Assembly: GCA_030616665.1 (NCBI GenBank)
Contig: JAUWWX010000036.1
Coordinates: forward strand, 1-7,795
Source of the DNA: an archaeon
Lineage (GTDB): Archaea; Iainarchaeota; Iainarchaeia; Iainarchaeales; GCA-2688035
Direction of reading: 5' to 3'
Length of the DNA stretch: 7,795 nucleotides
The stretch's first letter is position 1; every line of letters begins with the position of its first letter. Both the position numbers and the translations under genes were made by a program. Of the stretch, positions 1-6,484 are shown piece by piece. Under the pieces are notes generated by a model. The model was not told the DNA's origin. It saw only the letters and a program-made list of their open reading frames with translations, and did no database searches.

Positions 1-19
1 GATTATGAAGGGTAAGTAG
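1..19 (+). CDS. rpoA2: 3' end of upstream gene, probably RNA polymerase subunit A''
   Basis: Only the last five codons and the stop are present: Ile-Met-Lys-Gly-Lys then TAG at 17-19, read in the frame beginning at base 2. In many archaea rpoA2 lies directly upstream of rpl30e, and A'' proteins often end in a short hydrophobic strand followed by Met-Lys, which this tail would suit. A second frame also ends here (Asp-Tyr-Glu-Gly, TAA at 13-15) and cannot be excluded from so few codons. The assignment rests on conserved gene order, not on sequence similarity. The next gene starts 11 bases after the stop, so the two are probably cotranscribed. Confidence 0.5.
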
Positions 20-30
20 GTGAAGGTTTA

Positions 31-342
31 ATGGCAATAGATGCGGGGAGGGAATTGAGAAGGGCGGGGGATAGCGGAAAGGTCCTGTTTGGGAAAAGGC
101 AGGGAGAGAAAAGTGTTTTAAAAGGTGAGTGCAAGTTAGTTATTATAAGAAACAACGCCGAAAAGTACGACAAAGAAAGAGTGCAACAGTTGTGCAAAGT
201 ATGCGGGGTGCCATTTTTTGAGTTTGATGCTGTGGGGGTTGATATAGGAAGTTACTGTGGCAAGCCGTTTGTTGTTTCTTTTGCAGGCATTGAAAAGCCT
301 GGCAAAAGCAAGGTTCTTGAGCTTGTAAAAGGCAAGAAATAG
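31..342 (+). CDS. rpl30e: Large-subunit ribosomal protein eL30 (L30e)
   Basis: A 103-residue protein of the L7Ae/L30e RNA-binding family and a component of the archaeal and eukaryotic large ribosomal subunit; bacteria lack it at this locus. Family hallmarks are the N-terminal helix with a Lys-rich segment (GKVLFGKRQ, about 17-25), the central strand KLVIIRNNA (about 35-43), the VPFFEF strand (about 60-65), and the conserved C-terminal GKPFVVSFAGI segment (about 77-87). Length is normal for the family. The ATG start is preceded by an AGGTGA ribosome-binding site at 18-23, seven bases upstream. The gene lies between the rpoA2 end and nusA, the usual archaeal position. Its stop codon directly abuts the next reading frame, suggesting coupled translation. 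Confidence 0.93.
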   Translation: MAIDAGRELRRAGDSGKVLFGKRQGEKSVLKGECKLVIIRNNAEKYDKERVQQLCKVCGVPFFEFDAVGVDIGSYCGKPFVVSFAGIEKPGKSKVLELVKGKK

Positions 343-360
343 TTGAATAGTGTTCATGAA

Positions 361-774
361 ATGCGTTTAAGGGGCGAGGAAATTTTTTATTTGAATGCAC
401 TTAACAGCGTAAGCGGTGCAAATGCTAGGGATTGCGTTGTCCAAGGCAAGGTGATTACCTTCCTGATGAAGGGGAAGGAACTGGGGAGGGCAATCGGAAA
501 GAATGCAACAGCAGTCAAGAAGCTGAGGCAACTGCTTAAGCTAAACGTTGAATTGCTTGAATATCCTGACAACCCTGCTGAATTCATAAAAAAGGCCCTG
601 TATAATGTAAAGGTGAAAGAGGTAAAATTTTCGCTAAAGAACGGCAAAAAGGTTGCAAAGGTCGTGCTTGAACCAGGGGAAAGGCGGAAGATTTTGAGTG
701 GGATGAGCAGACTAAAAAGAATTAAAGCTTTGGCACAAAGGAATTATAATGTTGAGGACATAAAAATCCATTAA
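361..774 (+). CDS. nusA: Archaeal NusA-like KH-domain transcription factor
   Basis: A short archaeal NusA homologue of 137 residues from the ATG at 361. It contains only two KH-type RNA-binding domains and lacks the S1 and N-terminal polymerase-binding domains of bacterial NusA. It probably acts in transcription elongation or termination, as inferred for the family. KH1 spans about 31-80, with the loop I45-G-K-N-A-T where the usual second glycine is alanine. KH2 spans about 98-136, with a poorly conserved loop (I111-L-S-G-M-S-R). An in-frame TTG at 343 directly follows the rpl30e stop and would add six residues. I prefer ATG 361 because archaeal homologues, as I recall them, begin close to the MRL..EEI segment; neither start has a clear Shine-Dalgarno site. 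Position between rpl30e and rps12 is the canonical one. Confidence 0.85.
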   Translation: MRLRGEEIFYLNALNSVSGANARDCVVQGKVITFLMKGKELGRAIGKNATAVKKLRQLLKLNVELLEYPDNPAEFIKKALYNVKVKEVKFSLKNGKKVAKVVLEPGERRKILSGMSRLKRIKALAQRNYNVEDIKIH

Positions 775-790
775 TTGAGAGGGATGAAGA

Positions 791-1219
791 ATGGCTAGAG
801 GGGAATTCGCTGCAAGAAAGCTTGAGTCAGACAGGCAGAAGTGGAAGTGGAAGAACCCCAACTACAAGAGGAAAACTCTTAGGACGAGGGAAAAGCATGA
901 CCTGCTTGAGGGAAGCCCGCAAGGCAGGGGAATAGTTATAGAGAAAAGGGGCGTTACCGCAAAGCAGCCGAACAGCGGAGTGAGAAAATGTGTAAGGGTT
1001 CAGATGATTAAGAACGGAAAGCAGCTGACTGCCTTGGCGCCTGGAGATGGGGCAATAAAATTTATTGACGAGCACGATGAGGTAATCGTAGAGGGAATAG
1101 GCGGAGCCAAGGGCGGCCCCAAAGGAGACCTTTGGGGGGTCAAATACAAGGTAACGCATGTGAACAACCAGGCTTTAGAAATGCTTCGGAGCGGAACGAA
1201 GGAGAAGGTGAAGAGATGA
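791..1219 (+). CDS. rps12: Small-subunit ribosomal protein uS12
   Basis: A 142-residue uS12 protein of the decoding centre, which helps check codon-anticodon pairing. It has the archaeal/eukaryotic type of sequence: the basic N-terminal tail (residues 1-40), the decoding loop TAKQPNSGVRKCVRVQ (56-71), PGDGAIKFIDEHDEV (84-98), and the Gly-rich GIGGAKGGPKGD loop (102-113). The loop reads PNSGVRK where most relatives have PNSAIRK, a small departure. The start at 791 has a GAGAGGGATG purine-rich site immediately upstream and gives the expected N-terminus. It follows nusA by 16 bases. The stop TGA overlaps an ATG (ATGA at 1216-1219) that opens a 25-codon frame; uS7 itself starts 112 bases later. 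Confidence 0.96.
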   Translation: MARGEFAARKLESDRQKWKWKNPNYKRKTLRTREKHDLLEGSPQGRGIVIEKRGVTAKQPNSGVRKCVRVQMIKNGKQLTALAPGDGAIKFIDEHDEVIVEGIGGAKGGPKGDLWGVKYKVTHVNNQALEMLRSGTKEKVKR

Positions 1220-1293
1220 TAATGCGAGCGGAAGGGAGTAAGTGGCATCGAGGCTCACAAGAGCCGAAGATGGCACAACACCAGTCGGGTTGA
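1216..1293 (+). CDS. Candidate 25-codon leader ORF between rps12 and rps7 (doubtful)
   Basis: An ATG at 1216 overlaps the rps12 stop (ATGA), with a GGTGA motif at 1207-1211 four bases before it and a second in-frame ATG at 1222. It reads through 25 codons (starting MIMRAEGSKWHRG) to TGA at 1291-1293. This geometry is typical of translational coupling. Against it: two CGA codons, while neighbouring genes use mostly AGG/AGA for arginine; no recognisable similarity; and the frame runs straight through a strong hairpin (1242-1276), so the bases may be constrained by RNA structure rather than coding. If translated, ribosomes would unfold the hairpin and could affect rps7 initiation. Confidence 0.15.
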   Translation: MIMRAEGSKWHRGSQEPKMAQHQSG

Positions 1294-1328
1294 GGGGCTA
1301 AGGAGAAGGTAAAAAGGCAATTGGTGTT
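1242..1328 (+). promoter_or_regulatory. Possible structured mRNA element controlling rps7 translation
   Basis: The 112-base rps12-rps7 gap folds well by hand. Bases 1242-1249 (GTGGCATC) pair with 1269-1276 (GATGGCAC) with one G-G mismatch. Inside, 1252-1256 (GGCTC) pairs perfectly with 1261-1265 (GAGCC) around an ACAA loop. The internal loop between the stems, GA opposite GAA, could form tandem sheared G-A pairs with one bulged A. Starting at the very next base, 1277-1283 (AACACCA) is perfectly complementary to 1322-1328 (TGGTGTT), which contains the likely rps7 ribosome-binding site GGTG (1323-1326) three bases into the helix end. A further GTTG/CAAT pairing (1289-1292 with 1318-1321) can extend it. 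The two helices would stack and hide the start region. In E. coli, uS7 represses its own synthesis through the same intercistronic region; a similar role here is inference. Confidence 0.45.
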
Positions 1329-1331
1329 TTT

Positions 1332-1934
1332 ATGGCGTTGGTTTTTGGGAAATGGAGCGGCGAAGGCGTGAAGATTTCCGATTTGGGCCTTGCGCGATAC
1401 ATTGCCCTTGATTCAAAAACGGTTCCGCACAGCTTTGGAAGGCAGACGCAGAAAAAGTTTGAGAAGGGAAAAATGGGCATTGTAGAAAGGCTTGTCAACA
1501 AGATTATGAGATCAGGTCAGGGAAAGAGGAAGCTGAGCGGAAAGTATGTTAGGGGCAGGGGAAGCTGCGGGAAAAAGCTGCAGGCGATGAAGACTGTTGA
1601 ACACGCCTTTTCGATTGTGGAGAAAAAGGCAAAGCAGAACCCGTTGCAGGTTCTTGTCAAAGCAATTGAGAACGCCGCGCCCAGGGAGGATACGACAAAG
1701 ATTAGGAGGGGAGGAATTGCGTACGCGGTTGCTGTTGACGTTGCGCCAATGACAAGGGTGGATGAAGCATTGAAAAACATTGCCTTGGCTGGCTTTGTTG
1801 GCTCGTTCAACAAGAAGAAGAGCGCTGCCGAAGCGCTTGCCGAAGAGCTAATTCTAGCCTCGCAAGAAGACACAAAAAGCCTTTCTGTGAAAAGAAGGGA
1901 TGAAGTGGAAAGGATTGCGAGGAGCAGCAGGTAA
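1332..1934 (+). CDS. rps7: Small-subunit ribosomal protein uS7
   Basis: A 200-residue uS7 protein, which nucleates assembly of the 30S head by binding the 3' domain of 16S rRNA and lines the E site. Archaeal features are the N-terminal FGKW segment (5-8), the VPHSFGRQTQKKF stretch (31-43), IVERLVNKIMR (50-60), the core NPLQVLVKAIENAAPRED (103-120) followed by a basic GGIAYAV strand, and the C-terminal helix ending VERIARSSR. Residues 63-82 (GKRKLSG...RGSCGKK) form a basic, glycine-rich loop. The ATG at 1332 gives the family N-terminus; GGTG at 1323-1326 is the only nearby ribosome-binding site and can be masked by upstream RNA (1277-1283). EF-2 follows after 15 bases. Confidence 0.96.
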   Translation: MALVFGKWSGEGVKISDLGLARYIALDSKTVPHSFGRQTQKKFEKGKMGIVERLVNKIMRSGQGKRKLSGKYVRGRGSCGKKLQAMKTVEHAFSIVEKKAKQNPLQVLVKAIENAAPREDTTKIRRGGIAYAVAVDVAPMTRVDEALKNIALAGFVGSFNKKKSAAEALAEELILASQEDTKSLSVKRRDEVERIARSSR

Positions 1935-1936
1935 AC

Positions 1937-1944
1937 AGGGTGGT
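1937..1944 (+). promoter_or_regulatory. Ribosome-binding site that fixes the TTG start of EF-2
   Basis: AGGGTGGT lies five bases before the TTG at 1950. It is much closer to this codon than to the next in-frame ATG at 1968, and the TTG start yields the conserved archaeal EF-2 N-terminus (MGRKEEM). Both facts point to the TTG as the true start. Confidence 0.7.
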
Positions 1945-1949
1945 TCTAT

Positions 1950-4142
1950 TTGGGAAGAAAGGAAGAGATGGTAAAGCTTGCTGAGCAGCTGATGGATAAC
2001 AGAAATAATATTAGAAACATTGGCATTGTTGCCCACATAGATCACGGCAAGACAACAATGACAGATTCGCTGATTGCTGCTGCAGGACTGATGAGCGAAG
2101 AGCTTGCAGGAACACAGCTGGTGATGGACTATTACGAACTGGAGCAGCAGAGGGGAATAACAATTAACGCTGCAAATATAAGTCTTGTCCACGAAATGCA
2201 GGGAGAAAAGTACTTGATTAACGTTATTGACACGCCTGGTCACATTGACTTTGGAGGCGAAGTGATTAGGGCGATGAGAGCAGTTGACGGCGTAATAGTT
2301 GTTGTAGATGGAGTTGAAGGGGTGATGCCCCAAACCGAGACAGTTATAAGGCAGGCTTTGAGGGAAAAGGTAAAGCCTGTTCTTTTCATAAACAAGGTTG
2401 ACAGGCTGGTAAATGAGCTGCAGCTTACAGCAGAGCAGATGCAGGAACGCTTTGTTAAAACGATTGCACAGGTAAATAAGCTGATTAAGGCAAATAGCCC
2501 CAAGGAATTTAAAGAGGAGTGGCAGGTAAAGGTAAATGAGGGTTCGGTTTGCTTTGGCAGTGCATACTATACGTGGGCTATAAGCATTCATTCGATGAAG
2601 GAGACAAACATTGGCTTTAAGGACATCTTTGACTACTGCAAGAAAGAAGAGCAAAAAACGCTTGCAAAAAAAAGTCCGTTGCATGCATCCATTCTAAGAA
2701 TGATCGTAGAGCACTTGCCAAACCCAATTGAGGCGCAGAAATACAGGGCAAGCACTATTTGGTCAGGTGACCCAGAATCAGAGATAGGAAAGGCAATGCT
2801 TGAATGCGATAAGAATGGGCCTGTAAGCATGATGGTCACCGATGTAACTGTTGATCCGCACGCTGGCGATATAGCAACCGGCAGGATTTACAGTGGAATA
2901 CTTAAAGCAGGTGAAAAGATAAAGGCAATTGGAATGCAGAAAGAGGTTGCAATACAGCAGGTTGTTGTTTTCATGGGCCAGGACAGGGTCAAGGTTAGCG
3001 AGGTGCCTGCTGGAAACATTGCAGGCATAACAGGCTTAAAGGAAGTGTTTGCAGGCGAAACAATAGCAAGCGTTGACATGGAAGCCTTTGAAAGCTTTAA
3101 GAGCACAGCCGAACCAGTAATGACAATCAGCGTCGAGCCAAAGCAGACAAAGGATTTGCCAAAGCTTATTGAGGTGATAAAGCAGATTACAAAGGAGGAC
3201 CCGAATATCGTGGCAACTCTTAACCAAGAAACAGGCGAGCACCTTTTGAGCGGAATGGGCGAATTGCATTTGGACGTAACCAAATACCGAATTGAGGTCG
3301 ACCACAAGATTCCGATTGAGGTTGGTTCGCCAATAGTTGTCTATAGGGAGGCAATAAACAAGGAAAGCCCTACCCTTGAAGGAAAATCGCCCAACAAACA
3401 TAACAAGTTTAAGATGAGTGCAGAGTCAATTGAACACGAAATTCTGCAAAAGCTGGTTGAGTCAAAGATTTCGGGAAAAATAAAGCCAAAGGACAAGGAC
3501 GCAATTGCCAAGTTCGAGGAAATGGGCTTCGGAAGGGATTTAAGCAGGAGGATTTGGGCAGTGCACAACAACTGCATGCTTGTTGACATGACAAGGGGGA
3601 TAGTTGCATTGCATGAAATCAGGGAACTGGTTATGCAGGGCTTTAAGGACGCGATGCAGGAAGGGCCTCTTGCAAAGGAAAAGGGCTTTGGCATAATGAT
3701 TATGCTTGAGGACGCGAAACTGCACGAGGACGCGATTCACAGGGGTCCAGCCCAGGTTCTGCCAGCCATTACAAGGACGTGCTATGCATGCATTTTAAGC
3801 AGTGACCCTGTTTTGCTTGAGCCAAAGCAGATTTTGTTCATAACCTGCCCACAGGACTATATGGGCGCGGTTTCAAAGGAGCTTGGCCAGAGAAGGACAC
3901 AGATTACTGAGATGAAGCAAGAGGGGGACGCAAGCATCTTCATTGCAAAAGCGCCAGTGAAAGAGCTGATTGGGTTTTCAGCAACGATAAGGAGTGCAAC
4001 ACAGGGCAGGGCAATCTGGACAGCAGAATACGCCGGATACGAGCCCCTTCCCAGAGAGATGCAGAAAGAGGTAATTGAGGCTGTTAGGAAGAGAAAGGGC
4101 ATGGACTTGACAGTTAAGACAGCACAGTTCTTTTTGGATTAA
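1950..4142 (+). CDS. fusA: Translation elongation factor 2 (aEF-2)
   Basis: A 730-residue translocation GTPase that moves tRNAs and mRNA through the ribosome after peptide-bond formation. Length is normal for the archaeal family. GTPase motifs are all present: P-loop AHIDHGKTT (28-36), switch I RGITI (68-72), DTPGH (94-98), NKVD (148-151) and SAY (204-206). Domain II starts near 285, domain III near 389 and domain IV near 460. Domain IV carries the diphthamide region (KLHEDAIHRGPAQ), with the modified histidine at residue 597, so the host should make diphthamide. The start is TTG, supported by the AGGGTGGT site upstream and by the conserved MGRKEEM N-terminus. It closes the ribosomal gene run. 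The usual archaeal followers tuf and rps10 are not here; a lipoprotein gene follows after 93 bases. Confidence 0.97.
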   Translation: MGRKEEMVKLAEQLMDNRNNIRNIGIVAHIDHGKTTMTDSLIAAAGLMSEELAGTQLVMDYYELEQQRGITINAANISLVHEMQGEKYLINVIDTPGHIDFGGEVIRAMRAVDGVIVVVDGVEGVMPQTETVIRQALREKVKPVLFINKVDRLVNELQLTAEQMQERFVKTIAQVNKLIKANSPKEFKEEWQVKVNEGSVCFGSAYYTWAISIHSMKETNIGFKDIFDYCKKEEQKTLAKKSPLHASILRMIVEHLPNPIEAQKYRASTIWSGDPESEIGKAMLECDKNGPVSMMVTDVTVDPHAGDIATGRIYSGILKAGEKIKAIGMQKEVAIQQVVVFMGQDRVKVSEVPAGNIAGITGLKEVFAGETIASVDMEAFESFKSTAEPVMTISVEPKQTKDLPKLIEVIKQITKEDPNIVATLNQETGEHLLSGMGELHLDVTKYRIEVDHKIPIEVGSPIVVYREAINKESPTLEGKSPNKHNKFKMSAESIEHEILQKLVESKISGKIKPKDKDAIAKFEEMGFGRDLSRRIWAVHNNCMLVDMTRGIVALHEIRELVMQGFKDAMQEGPLAKEKGFGIMIMLEDAKLHEDAIHRGPAQVLPAITRTCYACILSSDPVLLEPKQILFITCPQDYMGAVSKELGQRRTQITEMKQEGDASIFIAKAPVKELIGFSATIRSATQGRAIWTAEYAGYEPLPREMQKEVIEAVRKRKGMDLTVKTAQFFLD

Positions 4143-4153
4143 AAAAAAAGGCT

Positions 4154-4160
4154 ATTTTTC
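4154..4160 (+). terminator. Weak candidate T-run terminator after EF-2
   Basis: Five T residues (4155-4159) follow the EF-2 stop by 12 bases. Archaeal RNA polymerase often terminates at short T-runs without a hairpin, and the functional change between EF-2 and the lipoprotein operon argues for an end of transcription somewhere here. The run is short and no strong stem precedes it, so this is tentative. Confidence 0.3.
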
Positions 4161-4194
4161 ACGCAACCCAAGAGAATGCAACAGTCCCTGTAAA

Positions 4195-4210
4195 CAGAAA
4201 GAATAAAATA
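4195..4210 (+). promoter_or_regulatory. Archaeal TATA/BRE promoter for the surface-protein operon
   Basis: AATAAAATA at 4202-4210 resembles an archaeal TATA box, and the purine-rich CAGAAAG just upstream (4195-4201) could serve as the BRE. The box centre lies about 30 bases before the ATG at 4236. Archaeal transcription starts roughly 25 bases downstream of the box centre, so the message would have almost no leader. No Shine-Dalgarno site precedes the ATG, which fits leaderless initiation. This places a new transcription unit immediately after EF-2. Confidence 0.5.
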
Positions 4211-4235
4211 GTTGGGACAACATAAACCTTGCAAA

Positions 4236-5405
4236 ATGAACAAAAAAACCTTGATCGCAATAATTGCAATCGTTGCCACGCTGGCAATAGTTTTGGCCAG
4301 TGGCTGCCTTCAAAAGCCAGTTGCTGACGGACCCTACGAAAGAATTGAGATTATCGGAGAGACCGCCCCAGCTGGAATTTACGACCCTTCGGTGGAATAT
4401 GGAGAGGATGGTATTGGATGGATGGCATATTCAGCAGTAACAGCAGGAAAGAATGTATGTGTTGCTACACACCTGGCTAAGACAACCAACCATGGCAAAA
4501 CCTGGGAATTTGTGTCAAACATAAACCCCTGCATTGATGACAGCATAGTTGAAGAAGGTGAAACAATAGAGGGAAGATGGAGGTATGAGGTTGCAAGCAT
4601 ATTATACGACCCGGATGACCCGGGAAGGGAATGGAAGCTTTTTTCACACAGATTCATTACAAAACCTTTCTATGGGGAAGATAATAGAATGTTTCAGTAT
4701 GGCTGGATTGCCTATAAATATGCTAGTGACCCAGCTGGCCCATGGTCAGAGGAGATTCCCCTTTTGGGCGCAGGAGAATTTGGAGTTTCAAATTACAATG
4801 TAAGGGTTGATTTGAGCAGTCTTAATCCTGATATCCGCGATTTTGTATATTATTCTGAGCCAGGTTCAATTGTCAAGGATGGAATTATTTATCTTAGTTT
4901 GGAAGGAAGCACCTTTCATGGAACCGTGGTAGAAGAAATTGTAAAGGAGAAATGGAAGGAGCGTAAAGTAGTTCTGTTTTCTTCCCATGATCATGGAGAG
5001 ACATGGGAATATGTGGGCACTCTTACAGATGCTGATGATGCAGTGGGATTGGGGTATATAGCATTCACTGCTTCAAGCTTGGTTGAGGAAAAGGGAAGGC
5101 TGTTCTTATTTTTGTCGCCATCAGGAAAATTGGCTCCGCCATTCAGAGATGATGGACGTAGAGGCGGTGGCAGGGCCCATGATGGAACCTTTATTTTTGA
5201 ATTTGAGGACATAACAAGGGCAAAACTCAAGAGGGATGAGAACAGGAAACTGATTGTTTTCAAACATATTGAGCCCCTGATTGGCACGGGCGGGCAAAGC
5301 GACTATGACGAGCAAAACACTTATGGCGGCATCGTGCTTCCTCAAGAGAATCATCGCACTGCGCCGTACTTGCAGATTTATAGCACAAAGGAAAGGATAA
5401 CATGA
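4236..5405 (+). CDS. Surface lipoprotein with Asp-box (BNR) beta-propeller repeats (A1)
   Basis: A 389-residue predicted lipoprotein of unknown function. Residues 1-23 form a signal peptide with a hydrophobic core ending in the lipobox ASGC, so Cys24 would be lipid-anchored outside the membrane. Two Asp-box motifs are visible: TTNHGKTW (83-90, with Asn for Asp) and SSHDHGETW (249-257, fully matching SxDxGxTW). Asp boxes mark sialidase-like and other beta-propellers, but I see no proven catalytic set and do not call it a sialidase. Cys75 and Cys99 are the only other cysteines and could form a disulfide. The ATG at 4236 is preferred over a TTG at 4212, which would put eight polar residues before the signal peptide and place the start at the promoter edge. 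The stop overlaps the next start by four bases (ATGA). A paralogue begins at 7586. Confidence 0.8.
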   Translation: MNKKTLIAIIAIVATLAIVLASGCLQKPVADGPYERIEIIGETAPAGIYDPSVEYGEDGIGWMAYSAVTAGKNVCVATHLAKTTNHGKTWEFVSNINPCIDDSIVEEGETIEGRWRYEVASILYDPDDPGREWKLFSHRFITKPFYGEDNRMFQYGWIAYKYASDPAGPWSEEIPLLGAGEFGVSNYNVRVDLSSLNPDIRDFVYYSEPGSIVKDGIIYLSLEGSTFHGTVVEEIVKEKWKERKVVLFSSHDHGETWEYVGTLTDADDAVGLGYIAFTASSLVEEKGRLFLFLSPSGKLAPPFRDDGRRGGGRAHDGTFIFEFEDITRAKLKRDENRKLIVFKHIEPLIGTGGQSDYDEQNTYGGIVLPQENHRTAPYLQIYSTKERIT

Positions 5406-6469
5406 AAAAAACAATTAAGCTAATTATTGCAGTAATCCTGATTTTGATGGCTGGGATTGTCTTAATCAGTCTGGCTGGAAAGCCGGCTTCTGACGGAAGT
5501 GATTGTGATAAAGAATATAGCTTATATACAGCTAATTTAGATGGAAGTGAAATGAAACCAGTTATCACGAATTCTTATCAGCAAATGTCTCATGCAAGAG
5601 TTTCTCTTGATAAAAAATGGATTACTTTTACTCGTTTTAATAATATTGGGAAAGATGGGTGTGCGTCAGAAGCTCCGAGTAATTATGATATTGTTAGAAA
5701 GCAATATATTGGGACTGAGATTATGCTTATGAGAATAGATGGCAGTGGGTTAAGGGCTCTTGTTCCATCTAAAAAAGGCAGGGCTGCTGCCAACAGCTAT
5801 TGGACACCTGACGGCAAGGGACTTGTATACATATATAATGATGGCAAGAAATCTCGTATCAATCATATTATTTTTGACGGTAATATGGAAATCAAGAGCG
5901 AGACTGAAATTCCTCTTCCAGATTATATTCAGGCTGCAGACCCGCAGTGGGGAAAAGATTCTTCTGGAAATGACTGGATTGTTTTTCCAGCCCACAATAC
6001 GCAGACCAATACAAGAGGTTTGTGGTGGGTTAAGCCAGACGGAAGCAGCCTGGAACAGTTGACATGGCCCGAACTCCAGGACAACGACCCGAAAATCTCG
6101 CCAGACGGCAGCAAAGTAGCCTTTATGAGGAAGGTTAAAGAAGGATTTCATTGGCACAGCATGATATTAGATTTGGAGACAAGGGAGGAAACAGACATTT
6201 CAGCCGGGTATTTTCCGGAGGACATTCTTGCGGGCGTGGATGCGATGCCAGAATGGTCCAGCGACGGCGAGCTGCTGATATTCTGGCATATATACATCAG
6301 CAAACAACGGCAGGAAACCTCGCTTCACACAATTAGGCCAGATGGTAGTGGGAGGAAAAAAATTCCTCTTCCTGAGGGAAATGTCTATGGCATTGTAGCC
6401 TTTTTCCCAGATGAAGGTTCTGATGATGATACAAGAATTATATTTTTTGCGCATAAAAATAAAGATTGA
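5402..6469 (+). CDS. Membrane-anchored TolB-like six-bladed beta-propeller protein (B1)
   Basis: A 355-residue protein. Residues 6-24 are a single hydrophobic segment after a Lys-rich start, giving a membrane anchor or uncleaved signal; no lipobox cysteine follows it. The rest shows six WD40-like (PD40/TolB-type) blade motifs: HARVSLDKKWITF (64-76), NSYWTPDGKGLVY (131-143), DPQW...WIVF (180-195), DPKISPDGSKVAF (229-241), PEWSSDGELLIF (283-294) and the last near 334-348. Between them come typical DGS turns, such as KPDGSSLEQLTW. The first blade has Leu69 in place of the usual Pro. Cys35 and Cys87 are the only cysteines. GAAAGGA at 5391-5397 serves as ribosome-binding site. Translation is probably coupled to A1 by the ATGA overlap. 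Function and ligand are unknown; it lacks any peptidase domain. The neighbour B2 is its paralogue. Confidence 0.82.
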   Translation: MKKTIKLIIAVILILMAGIVLISLAGKPASDGSDCDKEYSLYTANLDGSEMKPVITNSYQQMSHARVSLDKKWITFTRFNNIGKDGCASEAPSNYDIVRKQYIGTEIMLMRIDGSGLRALVPSKKGRAAANSYWTPDGKGLVYIYNDGKKSRINHIIFDGNMEIKSETEIPLPDYIQAADPQWGKDSSGNDWIVFPAHNTQTNTRGLWWVKPDGSSLEQLTWPELQDNDPKISPDGSKVAFMRKVKEGFHWHSMILDLETREETDISAGYFPEDILAGVDAMPEWSSDGELLIFWHIYISKQRQETSLHTIRPDGSGRKKIPLPEGNVYGIVAFFPDEGSDDDTRIIFFAHKNKD

Positions 6470-6484
6470 TAAAAAGAGGATAAT

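Noticed and set aside
343..360. TTG at 343 as the start of the NusA-like gene
   Set aside because: It has no ribosome-binding site and adds six residues (MNSVHE) before the point where the family normally begins. It remains possible because it abuts the rpl30e stop, but ATG 361 is better supported.
1250..1268. Kink-turn for L7Ae or L30e binding in the rps12-rps7 hairpin
   Set aside because: The internal loop offers tandem G-A pairs but only a single unpaired A rather than the three-base bulge a standard kink-turn needs.
1854..2684. Minus-strand open frame of 276 codons
   Set aside because: It lies opposite the rps7 end and the EF-2 GTPase domain, both secure genes. Its protein is Cys/Leu/Asn-rich low-quality sequence with no recognisable domain, typical of antisense shadow of a purine-rich gene.
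4212..4235. TTG at 4212 as the start of lipoprotein A1
   Set aside because: It would place eight mostly polar residues in front of an otherwise standard lipoprotein signal peptide, and it sits only two bases after the TATA-like box, upstream of the expected transcript start.
4236..5405. Calling A1 a sialidase
   Set aside because: Asp boxes are structural motifs found in many propellers. I could not identify the arginine triad, Tyr/Glu pair and Asp of sialidases with confidence.
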